Shown here piece after piece: positions 8,607 through 17,142 of a stretch of 64,000 nucleotides of DNA. Under the pieces are notes generated by a model. It worked only from the letters and a program-made list of their open reading frames with translations. It was not told the origin of the DNA and did no database searches. A program made the translations under genes and the position numbers. Each line of letters opens with the position of its first letter. The first letter of the stretch is position 1. The stretch is from NCBI RefSeq assembly GCF_000470655.1, contig NC_021921.1:2294001-2358000 (forward strand). Direction: 5' to 3'. The DNA comes from Halorhabdus tiamatea SARL4B (lineage in GTDB: Archaea > Halobacteriota > Halobacteria > Halobacteriales > Haloarculaceae).

Positions 8607-9055
8607 GTCAGGTCTCTCGGTCGACGCCGCTGTTCGTGGATACGAATGCCTTCGTTGCGGTATTCAACGAGGACGATACACATCACGACGCGGCCACTGA
8701 GTTACTGGATGGGATCGGAGCAGGCGAATACGCCTATGGGCCGCTGTACACGAGTCGATACGTCCTCTCGGAGACGGCGACGACGCTGCTGTACGGTGTC
8801 GGCCACGCCGAAGCGGTCGAAGCCGTAGCGACTGTCAGAGACTCGTCTTCGATCAACCTGATCGACGTCGATCCGCACCGCTTTGACGTGACTGTCAAGC
8901 AGTTCGAACAGTACGACGATCAGTCGATTTCGTTCATCGATCACATGAACGCGACGCTTGCCGAGGAGTACGATATCTCGCATATTTTCGCGTTCGACGA
9001 TGACTTTGCGACGCTCGGGTTGACTCGTGTCCCAGTCGATACTGGTGAAGTCTGA
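8603..9055 (+). CDS. PIN-domain ribonuclease, probable toxin (VapC-like)
   Basis: 150 residues, the common VapC length. The acidic active-site residues of a PIN domain are in place: Asp13 in FVDTNAF, Glu57 in LSETAT, Asp113 in SFIDHM and the DDDF run near 132-135. VapC toxins cut tRNA or rRNA; the target here cannot be inferred. It is coupled to the winged-helix gene upstream and followed by tyrS after about 115 bases. Confidence 0.82.
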   Translation: MSQVSRSTPLFVDTNAFVAVFNEDDTHHDAATELLDGIGAGEYAYGPLYTSRYVLSETATTLLYGVGHAEAVEAVATVRDSSSINLIDVDPHRFDVTVKQFEQYDDQSISFIDHMNATLAEEYDISHIFAFDDDFATLGLTRVPVDTGEV

Positions 9056-9169
9056 GGCGCATGCGTCGGTCGGAGCGCTCTATCGAGGTGGACAGACAAC
9101 GGTGACGGCGACAAGCACGCTTCGACTGGGAAACGAATCGTTTTAGGGACGGACTTCGGACGAAGCCGT

Positions 9170-10207
9170 ATGGACACGGACGAGCGAGTCGACCTGGCGA
9201 CCCGCAACACCGCCGAGGTCGTCACCGAGGCGGAGTTACGCGAGCTGTTCGAGGACCGCGAGGAGCCGTCGGTCTACATCGGCTATGCCCCGACCGGCGA
9301 GATGCACATCGGTCACTTCACGACAATCCGGAAACTCGCCGACTTCCTGCACGCCGGGATGGACGTGACGGTGCTGATCGCCGATCTGCACGCCCACCTC
9401 GACGACGCAAAGAGCCCGTTCGATCTGCTGGAGGCCCGCACTGCCTATTACCAGGAAACAATCGAGGCGATGGTCGAGGCCGCCGGGGCCGATCCCGAAC
9501 AGATTACGTTCGTGCGCGGACGTGACTTCGAACTCGACTCCGAGTACACACTCGAACTCCTGCGGATGACTGCCGAGACGACGATCGCCCGCGCCCAGCG
9601 GGCCGCAAGCGAGGTCGTCCGCGAATCGGACTCCCCGAACTTGGGTGGACTCGTCTATCCGCTCATGCAGACTCTTGACGTCGACGCTTTGGACGCCGAC
9701 GTAGCTTACGGTGGGATCGACCAGCGCGGAATCTACATGCTCTCCCGCGAGATCCTGCCCGAACACGGCGGCGAGGCCCCGACCTGCGTCTTCGCACCGC
9801 TGCTCTCTGGACTGACGGGTGGGAAGATGAGTGCCTCCCAGGAGTCCTCGAAGGTCGCACTCACGGACGACCCAGCGACAGTCCAGGAGAAGATCGGCGA
9901 TGCCTACTGTCCGATGGGCGAGGTCGAGGGCAACGGCGTTCTGGAGTACGTCCGCTATCTCGTGTTCCCCATCCTCGAGGAGCGCGAGGAGGCCTTCGTC
10001 GTCGAGCGGCCCGAGGAGTACGGCGGGAACCTCACCTATGACTCCTACGAGGATCTGGAGGGTGACTTCACCAGCGAGGAACTCCATCCCCAGGACCTCA
10101 AAAACGCCGCAGGCGAATACATCGGCGATATCGTCGATCCGATCCGGCAGCGTCTCGAATCCCAGCCCCAGTTGCTGGCCGAGGCCTATCCCGAACAATA
10201 CGACTGA
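9170..10207 (+). CDS. tyrS: Tyrosyl-tRNA synthetase
   Basis: Class I aminoacyl-tRNA synthetase of 345 residues, the archaeal size. YAPTGEMHIGH (about 39-49) is the HIGH signature and GGKMSAS (about 219-225) the KMSKS loop. The segment GGIDQRGIYMLSRE forms the conserved tyrosine/ATP pocket region. It charges tRNA-Tyr in the cytoplasm. A methyltransferase gene follows after 12 bases and may be co-transcribed. Confidence 0.95.
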   Translation: MDTDERVDLATRNTAEVVTEAELRELFEDREEPSVYIGYAPTGEMHIGHFTTIRKLADFLHAGMDVTVLIADLHAHLDDAKSPFDLLEARTAYYQETIEAMVEAAGADPEQITFVRGRDFELDSEYTLELLRMTAETTIARAQRAASEVVRESDSPNLGGLVYPLMQTLDVDALDADVAYGGIDQRGIYMLSREILPEHGGEAPTCVFAPLLSGLTGGKMSASQESSKVALTDDPATVQEKIGDAYCPMGEVEGNGVLEYVRYLVFPILEEREEAFVVERPEEYGGNLTYDSYEDLEGDFTSEELHPQDLKNAAGEYIGDIVDPIRQRLESQPQLLAEAYPEQYD

Positions 10208-10219
10208 TCGAGGCTCACG

Positions 10220-10864
10220 ATGGATCGCTCCCGCGCGGACGTGCGTGAAACGTACGACCATATCGGCGAGCACTTCTCGAAGACGCGAGTCAATGCCTGG
10301 CCGGAAGTCGAGTCGTTCGTCGCCGACGCGGCCGAAGTGGATCTGGCGCTCGACGTCGGCTGTGGCAACGGCCGCCACGTCGAGACGCTCCAGCAGCGGG
10401 CCGATCAAGTGGTCGGCGTGGACGTGAGTCGATCGCTGCTCGACGCGGCGACCGAGCGCGTCCCGGATGGTCGCTTCGTGCTCGGTGACGCCTCGCACCT
10501 TCCGATCGCGACCGATCGCGTCGATCTGGCCGTCTACATCGCGACGCTGCATCACCTGCCATCCCGAGAAGCGCGCATTGCCAGCCTCGACGAACTCGCG
10601 CGAGTCCTGTATTCCGGCGGAGTGGCGCTCGTCAGCGCCTGGAGTACGGCCCACGACACCTTCGACACCCCAGCCGACGCCGAGACGGGCTTCGACACGA
10701 CTGTCGAGTGGACGCTGCCCGGCGGCGAGACAGCCCCGCGGTTCTATCACATCTACGCGCCGGCGGAGTTCCGGGCCGACGTTGAATCGAGTGCGCTCTC
10801 GCTCGATGCGTTCGAGGTCTCCAGCGGAAACTGCTATGGGACCGTCAGTCCGGCGTCGCGCTGA
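10220..10864 (+). CDS. SAM-dependent methyltransferase, Trm9/ALKBH8-like
   Basis: Class I methyltransferase, 214 residues. Motif I is LDVGCGNGRHV (about 43-53), the acidic end of strand 2 is GVDVSRSLL, and the LHHLPSREARIASLDELARV segment followed by LYSGG matches the tRNA wobble-uridine methyltransferase Trm9/ALKBH8 group. The starting segment YDHIGEHFSKTR also fits that group. It follows tyrS by 12 bases, and tRNA-Gly lies about 210 bases downstream. A tRNA substrate is inferred from family and context. Confidence 0.78.
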   Translation: MDRSRADVRETYDHIGEHFSKTRVNAWPEVESFVADAAEVDLALDVGCGNGRHVETLQQRADQVVGVDVSRSLLDAATERVPDGRFVLGDASHLPIATDRVDLAVYIATLHHLPSREARIASLDELARVLYSGGVALVSAWSTAHDTFDTPADAETGFDTTVEWTLPGGETAPRFYHIYAPAEFRADVESSALSLDAFEVSSGNCYGTVSPASR

Positions 10865-10962
10865 AAGGAAACGCCCTTAACCTGGGACGGAGTTAGGTTT
10901 GGATGCGAACGTGGGACTCGACGCCGACGGATTGGCAGTCCCGCCGAACGAGCGCCGGTGTC

Positions 10963-11057
10963 CTGCCGAGCGAAGCGAGCAGGGCTCGGCAGACGAGCAA
11001 CGCGAGTCTGCCGGTGGTGAGCAAATCCGGAGGATTTGCGAGCCTCGGCGCGCGAGG
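10963..11057 (+). other. Chain of hairpins just upstream of tRNA-Gly
   Basis: Three perfect inverted repeats follow each other: CTGCCGAGC/GCTCGGCAG (10963-10971 with 10984-10992), GCAAATCC/GGATTTGC (11021-11028 with 11032-11039) and CCTCG/CGAGG (11043-11047 with 11053-11057). A further GCAGAC/GTCTGC pair (10989-10994 with 11006-11011) competes with the first. The best TATA-like bases are further upstream (near 10873-10881), so these could be a structured leader of the tRNA precursor. The 10865-11072 gap holds no gene. Confidence 0.55.
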
Positions 11058-11072
11058 AACGCAGTGACGAGC

Positions 11073-11143
11073 GCGCTGGTGGTCTAGTGGTATGACAAGA
11101 GCCTTCCAAGCTCTCGACCCGGGTTCAATTCCCGGCCGGCGCA
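11073..11143 (+). tRNA. tRNA-Gly (anticodon TCC)
   Basis: A 71-base cloverleaf. The acceptor is GCGCTGG/CCGGCGC with discriminator A. The anticodon stem is AGAGC/GCTCT with loop CTTCCAA (anticodon TCC, reads GGA). The T arm is CCGGGTTCAATTCCCGG. Its last 22 bases recur downstream (see the repeats at 11186-11515). Confidence 0.95.
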
Positions 11144-11185
11144 TTTTGCTGCGAGCAAATCGCGAGCAGCAAATGCAACAAGAAA

Positions 11186-11329
11186 GAATTGAACCCTGCG
11201 AGTCGCAGCGCGAACGAAGTGAGCGACCGTCTGGCTCCGGTTCAATTCCCGGCCGGCGCACTCCCTGCGGTCGTGCGCCGCCCGTAGATCGCGAAGCCTT
11301 CGGCTTCGCTCACTCCCGGCCGGCGCACT
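11186..11329 (+). repeat. 144-bp direct repeat, copy 1, carrying a tRNA-Gly 3'-end copy
   Basis: It contains an exact copy of the last 22 bases of tRNA-Gly (11239-11260 = 11122-11143). A 14-base shorter copy (11314-11327) closes the unit. Between them lies an 8-bp hairpin GCGAAGCC/GGCTTCGC (11291-11309). Copy 2 (11372-11515) differs by one base. The array resembles a scar field of attachment sites left by elements integrating at the tRNA 3' end, or a tandem duplication of such a site. No integrase gene is present in the window. Confidence 0.85.
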
Positions 11330-11332
11330 TCT

Positions 11333-11356
11333 GGCGCTCGCAAATCCGCGAGCGCC
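11333..11356 (+). other. Strong hairpin between the two 144-bp repeats
   Basis: GGCGCTCGC, loop AAATCC, GCGAGCGCC: a perfect 9-bp stem. A shorter version of the same hairpin (CTCGC/GCGAG with the same loop) recurs at 11574-11589 after repeat copy 2, also followed by a GAATG-GTTTTG-like stretch, so the real repeat period includes it. Confidence 0.6.
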
Positions 11357-11371
11357 GAATGGGTTTTGAGG

Positions 11372-11515
11372 GAATTGAACCCTGCGAGTCGCAGCGCGAA
11401 CGAAGTGAGCGACCGTCTGGCTCCGGTTCAATTCCCGGCCGGCACACTCCCTGCGGTCGTGCGCCGCCCGTAGATCGCGAAGCCTTCGGCTTCGCTCACT
11501 CCCGGCCGGCGCACT
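11372..11515 (+). repeat. 144-bp direct repeat, copy 2
   Basis: Same unit as 11186-11329, shifted by 186 bases, with a single G-to-A change inside the tRNA 3'-end copy (11425-11446). The near identity of a non-coding unit implies a recent duplication or ongoing gene conversion. Confidence 0.85.
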
Positions 11516-11618
11516 ACCTCTTTTTACTCGTTCGGGTGTCCTCGCTCACTACGTTCGCTGTGGACACCTCTCACTCGCAAATCCGCGAGCGCCGAATGTG
11601 CTTTTGCGGCAGTCCGAT
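11516..11618. other. Non-coding end of the tRNA-Gly repeat field
   Basis: It holds the second, shorter copy of the CTCGC-AAATCC-GCGAG hairpin (11574-11589) and a T-rich stretch (about 11519-11526). No gene is seen; it separates the repeat array from the stop of the MazF-like gene. Confidence 0.5.
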
Positions 11619-11948
11619 TTACAATACCCGAGTGAACGCCTGAATCTGGTCCGCCACCGTTCGCATTGTCCCCGTATCGACCTGCGCAACGCGTTTGACG
11701 ATGTCTTGCTCAGGGAAGACGTGTAGCGACCACGGACTGACGTAACTCGGATCGGTCTTGAGTTCGCCTTCCGTCAGCGAGCGTTCCGCAATCGGGACTG
11801 CGTCATCGCGTTCAGTCGACGTGATAACAGCCACAGTGTATCGGTCGCCGACGAACGGTCGATCGGCGTTCGAGACGACGAGATACGGTCGTCGTCCGCG
11901 TTTGAACGTCGCTGGTGCGATGACCACGCTTCCCTGGGCGTAGGCCAT
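11619..11948 (-). CDS. MazF/PemK-like endoribonuclease toxin
   Basis: 109 residues. The pattern GSVVIAPATFKRGRRPYLVVS, then TVAVITSTERDD and a C-terminal helix with AQVDTGTMRTVADQI, is that of the PemK/MazF fold, which cleaves mRNA. The ATG at 11948 is used: it lies 2 bases after the antitoxin stop, whereas an in-frame start at 11990 would fall inside that gene. It is next to the tRNA-Gly repeat array, which suggests arrival or persistence with mobile DNA (inference). Confidence 0.8.
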   Translation of the reverse strand: MAYAQGSVVIAPATFKRGRRPYLVVSNADRPFVGDRYTVAVITSTERDDAVPIAERSLTEGELKTDPSYVSPWSLHVFPEQDIVKRVAQVDTGTMRTVADQIQAFTRVL

Positions 11949-11950
11949 TG

Positions 11951-12307
11951 CTACGCGTTGTCCCCGAGATCGGGGGCGTCCGCTACCCATTCATCGTCAC
12001 CGTAGGCGTCGTCGCCGTACGTTTCCTGAATACTCTGGAGACTAACGGCGGAGGCAACTTCCGAAGCTGCCACATCGTCGGCGACCGCCCAGTATGAGTC
12101 GATCTTCCGGACGAGCCCACGTTCTCGCATCCGCGAAAGTGTCTTTTGGACGCTTGTGTGTGGGACGTCCGTGAGTTCCGAGAGTTCCTTCGGGCTGAAA
12201 CCCATGTCCGGATGATCGAGGAGGACAGCCAGGAGTTCCTGGGCGTTTGTCCCCGGCTTGACCGGTGGTATCTCTGCGTCGTCGTCCGGATCCAGTTGAA
12301 TCGGCAT
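11951..12307 (-). CDS. HTH-domain antitoxin/regulator paired with MazF
   Basis: 118 residues. A winged HTH occupies about residues 22-72: NAQELLAVLLDH, FSPKELSELTDVPHTSVQKT as the helix-turn-helix, RMRERGLVRKI as the wing. The acidic C-terminus (about 75-118) is the likely toxin-binding part. An ATG at 12340 is possible, but TGTTTATG (TATA-like) lies at 12343-12350, so the start at 12307, about 12 bases after the predicted transcript start, is better. It is two bases ahead of the toxin gene. Confidence 0.75.
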   Translation of the reverse strand: MPIQLDPDDDAEIPPVKPGTNAQELLAVLLDHPDMGFSPKELSELTDVPHTSVQKTLSRMRERGLVRKIDSYWAVADDVAASEVASAVSLQSIQETYGDDAYGDDEWVADAPDLGDNA

Positions 12308-12342
12308 GTGCTGTCCGTCACTGTCAGTGTATGTCCGCAATC

Positions 12343-12350
12343 GTCATAAA
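12343..12350 (-). promoter_or_regulatory. TATA box of the HTH/MazF operon
   Basis: The minus strand reads TGTTTATG. The predicted start is near 12319, which supports translation from 12307 and excludes 12340. Confidence 0.5.
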
Positions 12351-12476
12351 CATACTCCTCACGCGGCCGACTGTGGGCTCGGCTACGGGTCTGCGGAGTT
12401 GAGCTGGCCCGTCACGTTTTATCCGAAAAGAAAGATACGACTGGTCACCGACACGACACGTAAAACCGAGAGTCAG

Positions 12477-12794
<318 letters not shown>

Positions 12795-12855
12795 CTATTA
12801 AACACTGTCGGGATTTTGCACGCAGATCGGCGCGAAAGCCCGGTTGATTGGACGT

Positions 12856-15156
12856 TCAATCGCCGCCGACGAGTTCGTCGACTAGCTCGATCGTCTCGTC
12901 GGCGGCCGCTCGATCGACGACGCCGGCGTATCGCATCTGCTCTCGGATTTCCGCGACCCGTCGGGCGCGCTCGTCGGCCTCCACAGTCGAGAGGTAGTCG
13001 TTGACTGTCTCGCCAGGACGCCGCTCGCGGTGGCGTCGTTCGAGGACGTACTCCAGGCGCTCGAAGGCACGGTCGACGTCCGTCGCCGGGTCCTCGCGGG
13101 GCTGCCAGCGGAGCCAGACTGCGCGGTAGGTCCGTTCCGCGAGACCGCTCCGGCGGACGACACTGGCGAACCCGAACACGACGAGTGCGGCGAGCGTCAA
13201 CTGTTCGATCCCTGGAATCACTCCGTCGCTGTCTTCTCCGGGTCGCTCTTGGCTTCCGTTTTCGCTCGCGGTCGTCGTCGAGTTTTCGGGAGTGGACACG
13301 GTCACGTTCCCCCCTGTCGCGAAGTCGTCTCTGGTGAACGCGCTGTCCGGGCCGTAGTAATCCGGGATCGACATGTCCCTCTCGTCGAAAGACGGCTGGT
13401 CGCCGCCTCCGGTCGCCGTCTCTGTCTCGGTCGGGGTCGGCGTCCACTCGCCACCCCGGCTTCGGTTGGTGTCGACGTCGGTCTCGTTGGCTTGCCGGGC
13501 GGACTGGAGGTCCTGCTGGGCGGTCGAGTCCCGCGGGCTGGCCGGCGTCGGATCGAACCGGATCCAGCCGACCTCGGGGAAGTACACCTCGACCCAGGCG
13601 TGGGAGTTGTGTCCACGGACGACCCACTCGTCCTCGGCGACGCGCTGGCCGGACGTGTATCCGACGACGAACCGGGACGGGATGTCCTGGGTCCGCAACA
13701 TTGTCGCCATCGTCGTCGCGTAGTAGGTACAGTACCCTCGGTCCATCTCGAAGAGGAACGAGTCGGCGACCGACCCGGACGGTTTCGAGACGTTCAGCGA
13801 GTACTCGCGGTTTGACTCGAGCCACTGCTCGATGATCCTGGCGGTGTCGTAGGGATTGTCCGCGTTCGCCGTCAGCCGTTCAGTGCGCTCGGCAACGCGT
13901 TCAGGTGTGCTGTCGGGGAGCTGGAGGTACTGGTTCGTGATCGACTCGGGATATTCACGGCCTGCGTTCCGAAGTTCGGTACCTGTCGCGATCGGCACCT
14001 CGCTGGTGACGCGATAGGTGTCGTTGGCGTCAAGTGGCGTCGACGGCTGAAGCCCGCCGAGTCTCGTCACTCGAGCGTTCTCGGCTACCGGTCCAGCGAC
14101 GTCGCTAGGCCGCCAGACGGCCGGCATGGTTCCGATCGGCGACATCGCTCGATACGTCTGCTCGACGGTCCGTGACCGGCCGGCTGGCGAGCCGAGTCGT
14201 CGATCGAGTGGCCCTGTCTCGCCTCGCCTGACCCAGCCGTCGCCGGTATAGAGGTCGTAGGCCCCGACCCGCCAGTAACTTTCCTCGTCGCTTTCGACGA
14301 GGTACCGGACCTTCGAGGTGAGCTCCAGACTCCCCTGGATCGAGAGGTCTTCGCCGGCACTGAGAAGGCTCCCCTCGAGTGTCCCGTCACCGCCCGCGCT
14401 GTCCGCACTGATCGGGGCCGGTTCTGCCAGTCCTCCGTCGGGCGAAAACGAGAACGCGGCCCCGGCCGGAACGATCGTCACTGTCGCCGAGGCGACGATA
14501 GCGACGGCGACGACCGTCGCCACGACGTCCGCCTCGCTGACAGCGGCGCCGAGTCGGCCGAGTTCCCCAGCGCCGACGAGCGTCACGACGCCGACGACGC
14601 CGACCAGCGTCAGGTCCGTGCCGGCGTCGCCCGTGAGGACGAAAAACAGCAGCGTCCCACCGCCGACGATCGCGCTCGCGACGTGGTGGCGACGGACGGC
14701 GAGATACCACGCGAGGAATATCGGCGCGGGCGTCACGGCGATCACCCACGACTCGAGGTTGACGATCCCCAGAATCGAGTTGCCCGCGAGCAGGGCGATC
14801 GTATACTCGATGTGTGGCCACGGCGACAGCGTCGCCCCGGTGAGTCCTGCGAGGTACCACGCGAGCCCGCCGGTCAGCAACGCCCCCGCGACGACGACGG
14901 CGTTTCGGACGGTGAGATACCGGGCGGCGACGGTCGCGCCGACCAGCGTCGCCGCCACCACGAGCTGTAACGTACTCGGGTCGGCGATCACGTCGACGAC
15001 ATCGTGGACGACGCCGACGAACGACCCGATCACGAGGGCTGCCCCGCCCAGCGCGAGGAGCCGAAGGACGCCCACGTCAGACTCCCGATCGAGGACGCCC
15101 ACGTCAGACTCCCGATCGAGGACGCCCACGTCAGACTCCCGATCGAGGACGCTCAC
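12856..15156 (-). CDS. Membrane transglutaminase-like protein (DUF3488/TgpA type)
   Basis: 766 residues. It has a hydrophobic N-terminal region with about six to seven membrane segments, then an extracellular transglutaminase-like core with Cys in DRGYCTYYATTM (near 475), His in RGHNSHAWVEVYFP (near 518) and Asp in WIRFDPTP (near 533). One further membrane segment (VIPGIEQLTLAALVVFGFA) precedes a DUF4129-like tail. GTG at 15154-15156 overlaps the DUF58 stop. Residues about 4-30 are three perfect copies of a nine-residue unit (see 15067-15147). Last gene of the MoxR-DUF58-transglutaminase operon; the substrate is unknown. Confidence 0.88.
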   Translation of the reverse strand: MSVLDRESDVGVLDRESDVGVLDRESDVGVLRLLALGGAALVIGSFVGVVHDVVDVIADPSTLQLVVAATLVGATVAARYLTVRNAVVVAGALLTGGLAWYLAGLTGATLSPWPHIEYTIALLAGNSILGIVNLESWVIAVTPAPIFLAWYLAVRRHHVASAIVGGGTLLFFVLTGDAGTDLTLVGVVGVVTLVGAGELGRLGAAVSEADVVATVVAVAIVASATVTIVPAGAAFSFSPDGGLAEPAPISADSAGGDGTLEGSLLSAGEDLSIQGSLELTSKVRYLVESDEESYWRVGAYDLYTGDGWVRRGETGPLDRRLGSPAGRSRTVEQTYRAMSPIGTMPAVWRPSDVAGPVAENARVTRLGGLQPSTPLDANDTYRVTSEVPIATGTELRNAGREYPESITNQYLQLPDSTPERVAERTERLTANADNPYDTARIIEQWLESNREYSLNVSKPSGSVADSFLFEMDRGYCTYYATTMATMLRTQDIPSRFVVGYTSGQRVAEDEWVVRGHNSHAWVEVYFPEVGWIRFDPTPASPRDSTAQQDLQSARQANETDVDTNRSRGGEWTPTPTETETATGGGDQPSFDERDMSIPDYYGPDSAFTRDDFATGGNVTVSTPENSTTTASENGSQERPGEDSDGVIPGIEQLTLAALVVFGFASVVRRSGLAERTYRAVWLRWQPREDPATDVDRAFERLEYVLERRHRERRPGETVNDYLSTVEADERARRVAEIREQMRYAGVVDRAAADETIELVDELVGGD
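15067..15147 (-). repeat. Perfect 27-bp tandem repeat, three copies, in coding sequence
   Basis: Three identical 27-base units (15067-15093, 15094-15120, 15121-15147) at the 5' end of the transglutaminase gene, encoding DRESDVGVL-type repeats. Absence of even synonymous changes points to recent slippage. Confidence 0.95.
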
Positions 15157-16178
15157 GCGGTGGTCACCTCCGTGCGTTCGGATTCCAGCGACGCGACGGT
15201 GTTCCCATCACGGCCGTCGCCCGCCCGGATCTCTTCGAAGGTACTGTTCCGGCCGTCGACGTCGAGGGTAACCGTGCCGTCCTCGCCGGCGACGCGGACG
15301 TCAGCGTCGGCCCAGGTCTGCTCAGATACTGTGCCAGCCCCAGTTTCAGCCAGCAATCCCAGAAGCTCGGTCCGGTGGGCCACTCCCTGGGCGGGTTCGA
15401 GTGCTCCGTCGGGCGTATGCACCCCAACTTCCAGGCCAGCCCGTGCGAAGAACAGGGCGACACTCGCGACCGCGCTCGCGGTCGCGTCCGCGGTATCCCG
15501 ATCGGCGCTCACGGCGATCCGGATCGCTCCCGTGACCTCCCGGCCGACGAACTCCGTGACGATGAGGTCGGGGAGCCGCTTGGCGGAGGACTTCCAGTCG
15601 ATGTCCCGCAGGCGGTCGCCGGGGACGTACTCGCGCAACTGGTCGATCTCCTGGCGCTCCGGGCGACGCGCGCGCTCGAGTTCGGCTGTCAGGACGGTCG
15701 ACCCCCCGACGTCGTGGATCGCCGGGTAGACGAGCACGTTCGTCGGGTCGCCGACCGTGACTTCGTGGGTGACCAGTCCGAACACGTCCCGGAGCGTGAC
15801 CGCGAGCGGGCCGACCTCGTGTTTCCCCCGTTCGGTCAGCGTCAGTTCGTAAGTGTGCGTCGTCGGAAGGCTTCCCGAAACGGTGTTGTCCGTACTCGAG
15901 AGGCCGGCCGGATGCGGGTCCGTCGCCTCGACGATCGTGCCACGTGAGCCGGTGATCGAGACGGTGACCTCGCGGGTCTCATCGGGGAAGCCCGCCGGCA
16001 GGTTCGAGCGCTCGGCCGATGGCTGATCCGCCAGTCGAACCTGGGCGACCGCGGCGACGACAGCGACCACTGCCGGGACGGCGACGGCGTTCAGCGAGCG
16101 GGCCCCGAACAGCCACGCCATCACGACCGCGGCGACGGCGACGGCGAGGGTCACGCGACCGCGCGTTGTCAGTCTCAT
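15153..16178 (-). CDS. DUF58 domain membrane protein
   Basis: 341 residues. Two N-terminal membrane segments (about 9-48) are followed by a beta-rich region and the DUF58 signature LREYVPGDRLRDIDWKSSAK (about 197-216). After it comes a von Willebrand A-like part (IRIAVSADRDTADATASAV) with D-x-S replaced by SADRD. DUF58 proteins partner MoxR ATPases. It lies 1 base after moxR and overlaps the transglutaminase gene. Confidence 0.9.
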   Translation of the reverse strand: MRLTTRGRVTLAVAVAAVVMAWLFGARSLNAVAVPAVVAVVAAVAQVRLADQPSAERSNLPAGFPDETREVTVSITGSRGTIVEATDPHPAGLSSTDNTVSGSLPTTHTYELTLTERGKHEVGPLAVTLRDVFGLVTHEVTVGDPTNVLVYPAIHDVGGSTVLTAELERARRPERQEIDQLREYVPGDRLRDIDWKSSAKRLPDLIVTEFVGREVTGAIRIAVSADRDTADATASAVASVALFFARAGLEVGVHTPDGALEPAQGVAHRTELLGLLAETGAGTVSEQTWADADVRVAGEDGTVTLDVDGRNSTFEEIRAGDGRDGNTVASLESERTEVTTA

Positions 16179-16179
16179 A

Positions 16180-17142
16180 TCACTCGACCGGGATGGCCTC
16201 GATCGCGTCCGCGACTAGCTCCGCCGACGAGCGTTCTGTCGTCCCGCTCCGGACACGATGGGGCAAGACCACCGGTGCCTCTGTCTGGATGTCGTCCGGA
16301 ACGACGTACTCCCGGCCGTGTAGCACTGCGCGACCCTGTGCCGCACGGAGCAACAGCAGCGAGGCCCGCGGACTCGCGCCGAGTTCGGCGTGATTGCGTG
16401 TATACCGAGCCAGCCGCGTGACGTAGGTGCGAATCGGATCCTCGACGGTGACGCCGGCGGTCACCGTTCGGATCGCCTCGAGGTCGGCGAGCGTGGCGAC
16501 GGGTTCGACGGTCTCGATCGGGTGGGTGCCGACGACGTTCTCGAGCATCGAGGACTCCTCATCGGCGGTCGGATACCCGAGTTCGAGCTTCTTCATGAAC
16601 CGGTCGAGTTCTGCCATCGGCAGGTCGTAGGTGCGGTCGCGTTCGACGGTGTTCTGGGTCGCGATAACGGCGAAGGGATCGGGGACGGCATGGGTCTCGC
16701 CGTCGATCGTCACCTGGCCCTCTTCCATGGCTTCCAGCAGCGCCGACTGGGTTTTCGGCGGCGCGCGGTTGATCTCGTCGCCGAGGACGACGTTGGCGAA
16801 GATCGGCCCCTCGCGGAACTCGAAGGTCTGGTCGCGCTGGTTGTAGACGTTCGCCCCGGTCACGTCTGAGGGCAACAGGTCAGGGGTGAACTGGACGCGC
16901 TTGAACGAGCAGTCGAACGACTCCGCGATGGCTCGTGACAGCATCGTCTTGCCGACGCCGGGGACGTCCTCGAGCAGGACGTGCCCGCGGCCAAACAGCG
17001 CCGTCAGAATGTGCTCGATCGCGTCGCGATGGCCCACGATGACGCGCTCGACGTTCTCGAGAACGTTGTCGGCGATCTCGCCGACGTCGTCGACGTCGAG
17101 TTCGTGCTGTACTCCCGTCGGTGTCGATTCGATATCTGTCAT
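16180..17142 (-). CDS. MoxR-family AAA+ ATPase
   Basis: 320 residues. Walker A is [14 protein letters not shown] (about 58-71), Walker [16 protein letters not shown] (about 118-132), followed by sensor 1 VIATQNT and a sensor 2-type arginine in [14 protein letters not shown]. MoxR ATPases act as chaperones that assemble or activate von Willebrand A/DUF58 partners; the partner here is the next gene. The 281 bases upstream (17143-17423) hold no gene; CTTTATTGG on the minus strand (about 17380-17388) is the best promoter candidate. Confidence 0.92.
   Translation of the reverse strand: MTDIESTPTGVQHELDVDDVGEIADNVLENVERVIVGHRDAIEHILTALFGRGHVLLEDVPGVGKTMLSRAIAESFDCSFKRVQFTPDLLPSDVTGANVYNQRDQTFEFREGPIFANVVLGDEINRAPPKTQSALLEAMEEGQVTIDGETHAVPDPFAVIATQNTVERDRTYDLPMAELDRFMKKLELGYPTADEESSMLENVVGTHPIETVEPVATLADLEAIRTVTAGVTVEDPIRTYVTRLARYTRNHAELGASPRASLLLLRAAQGRAVLHGREYVVPDDIQTEAPVVLPHRVRSGTTERSSAELVADAIEAIPVE

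Noticed and set aside
9236-10750. 504-residue minus-strand frame opposite tyrS
   Set aside because: The plus strand carries tyrS with HIGH and KMSAS motifs and a methyltransferase; the reverse frame has no recognisable domain and is a GC shadow.
11073-11515. CRISPR array at the tRNA-Gly repeats
   Set aside because: Only two long units with non-unique spacers, tRNA-derived sequence inside them, and no cas genes.
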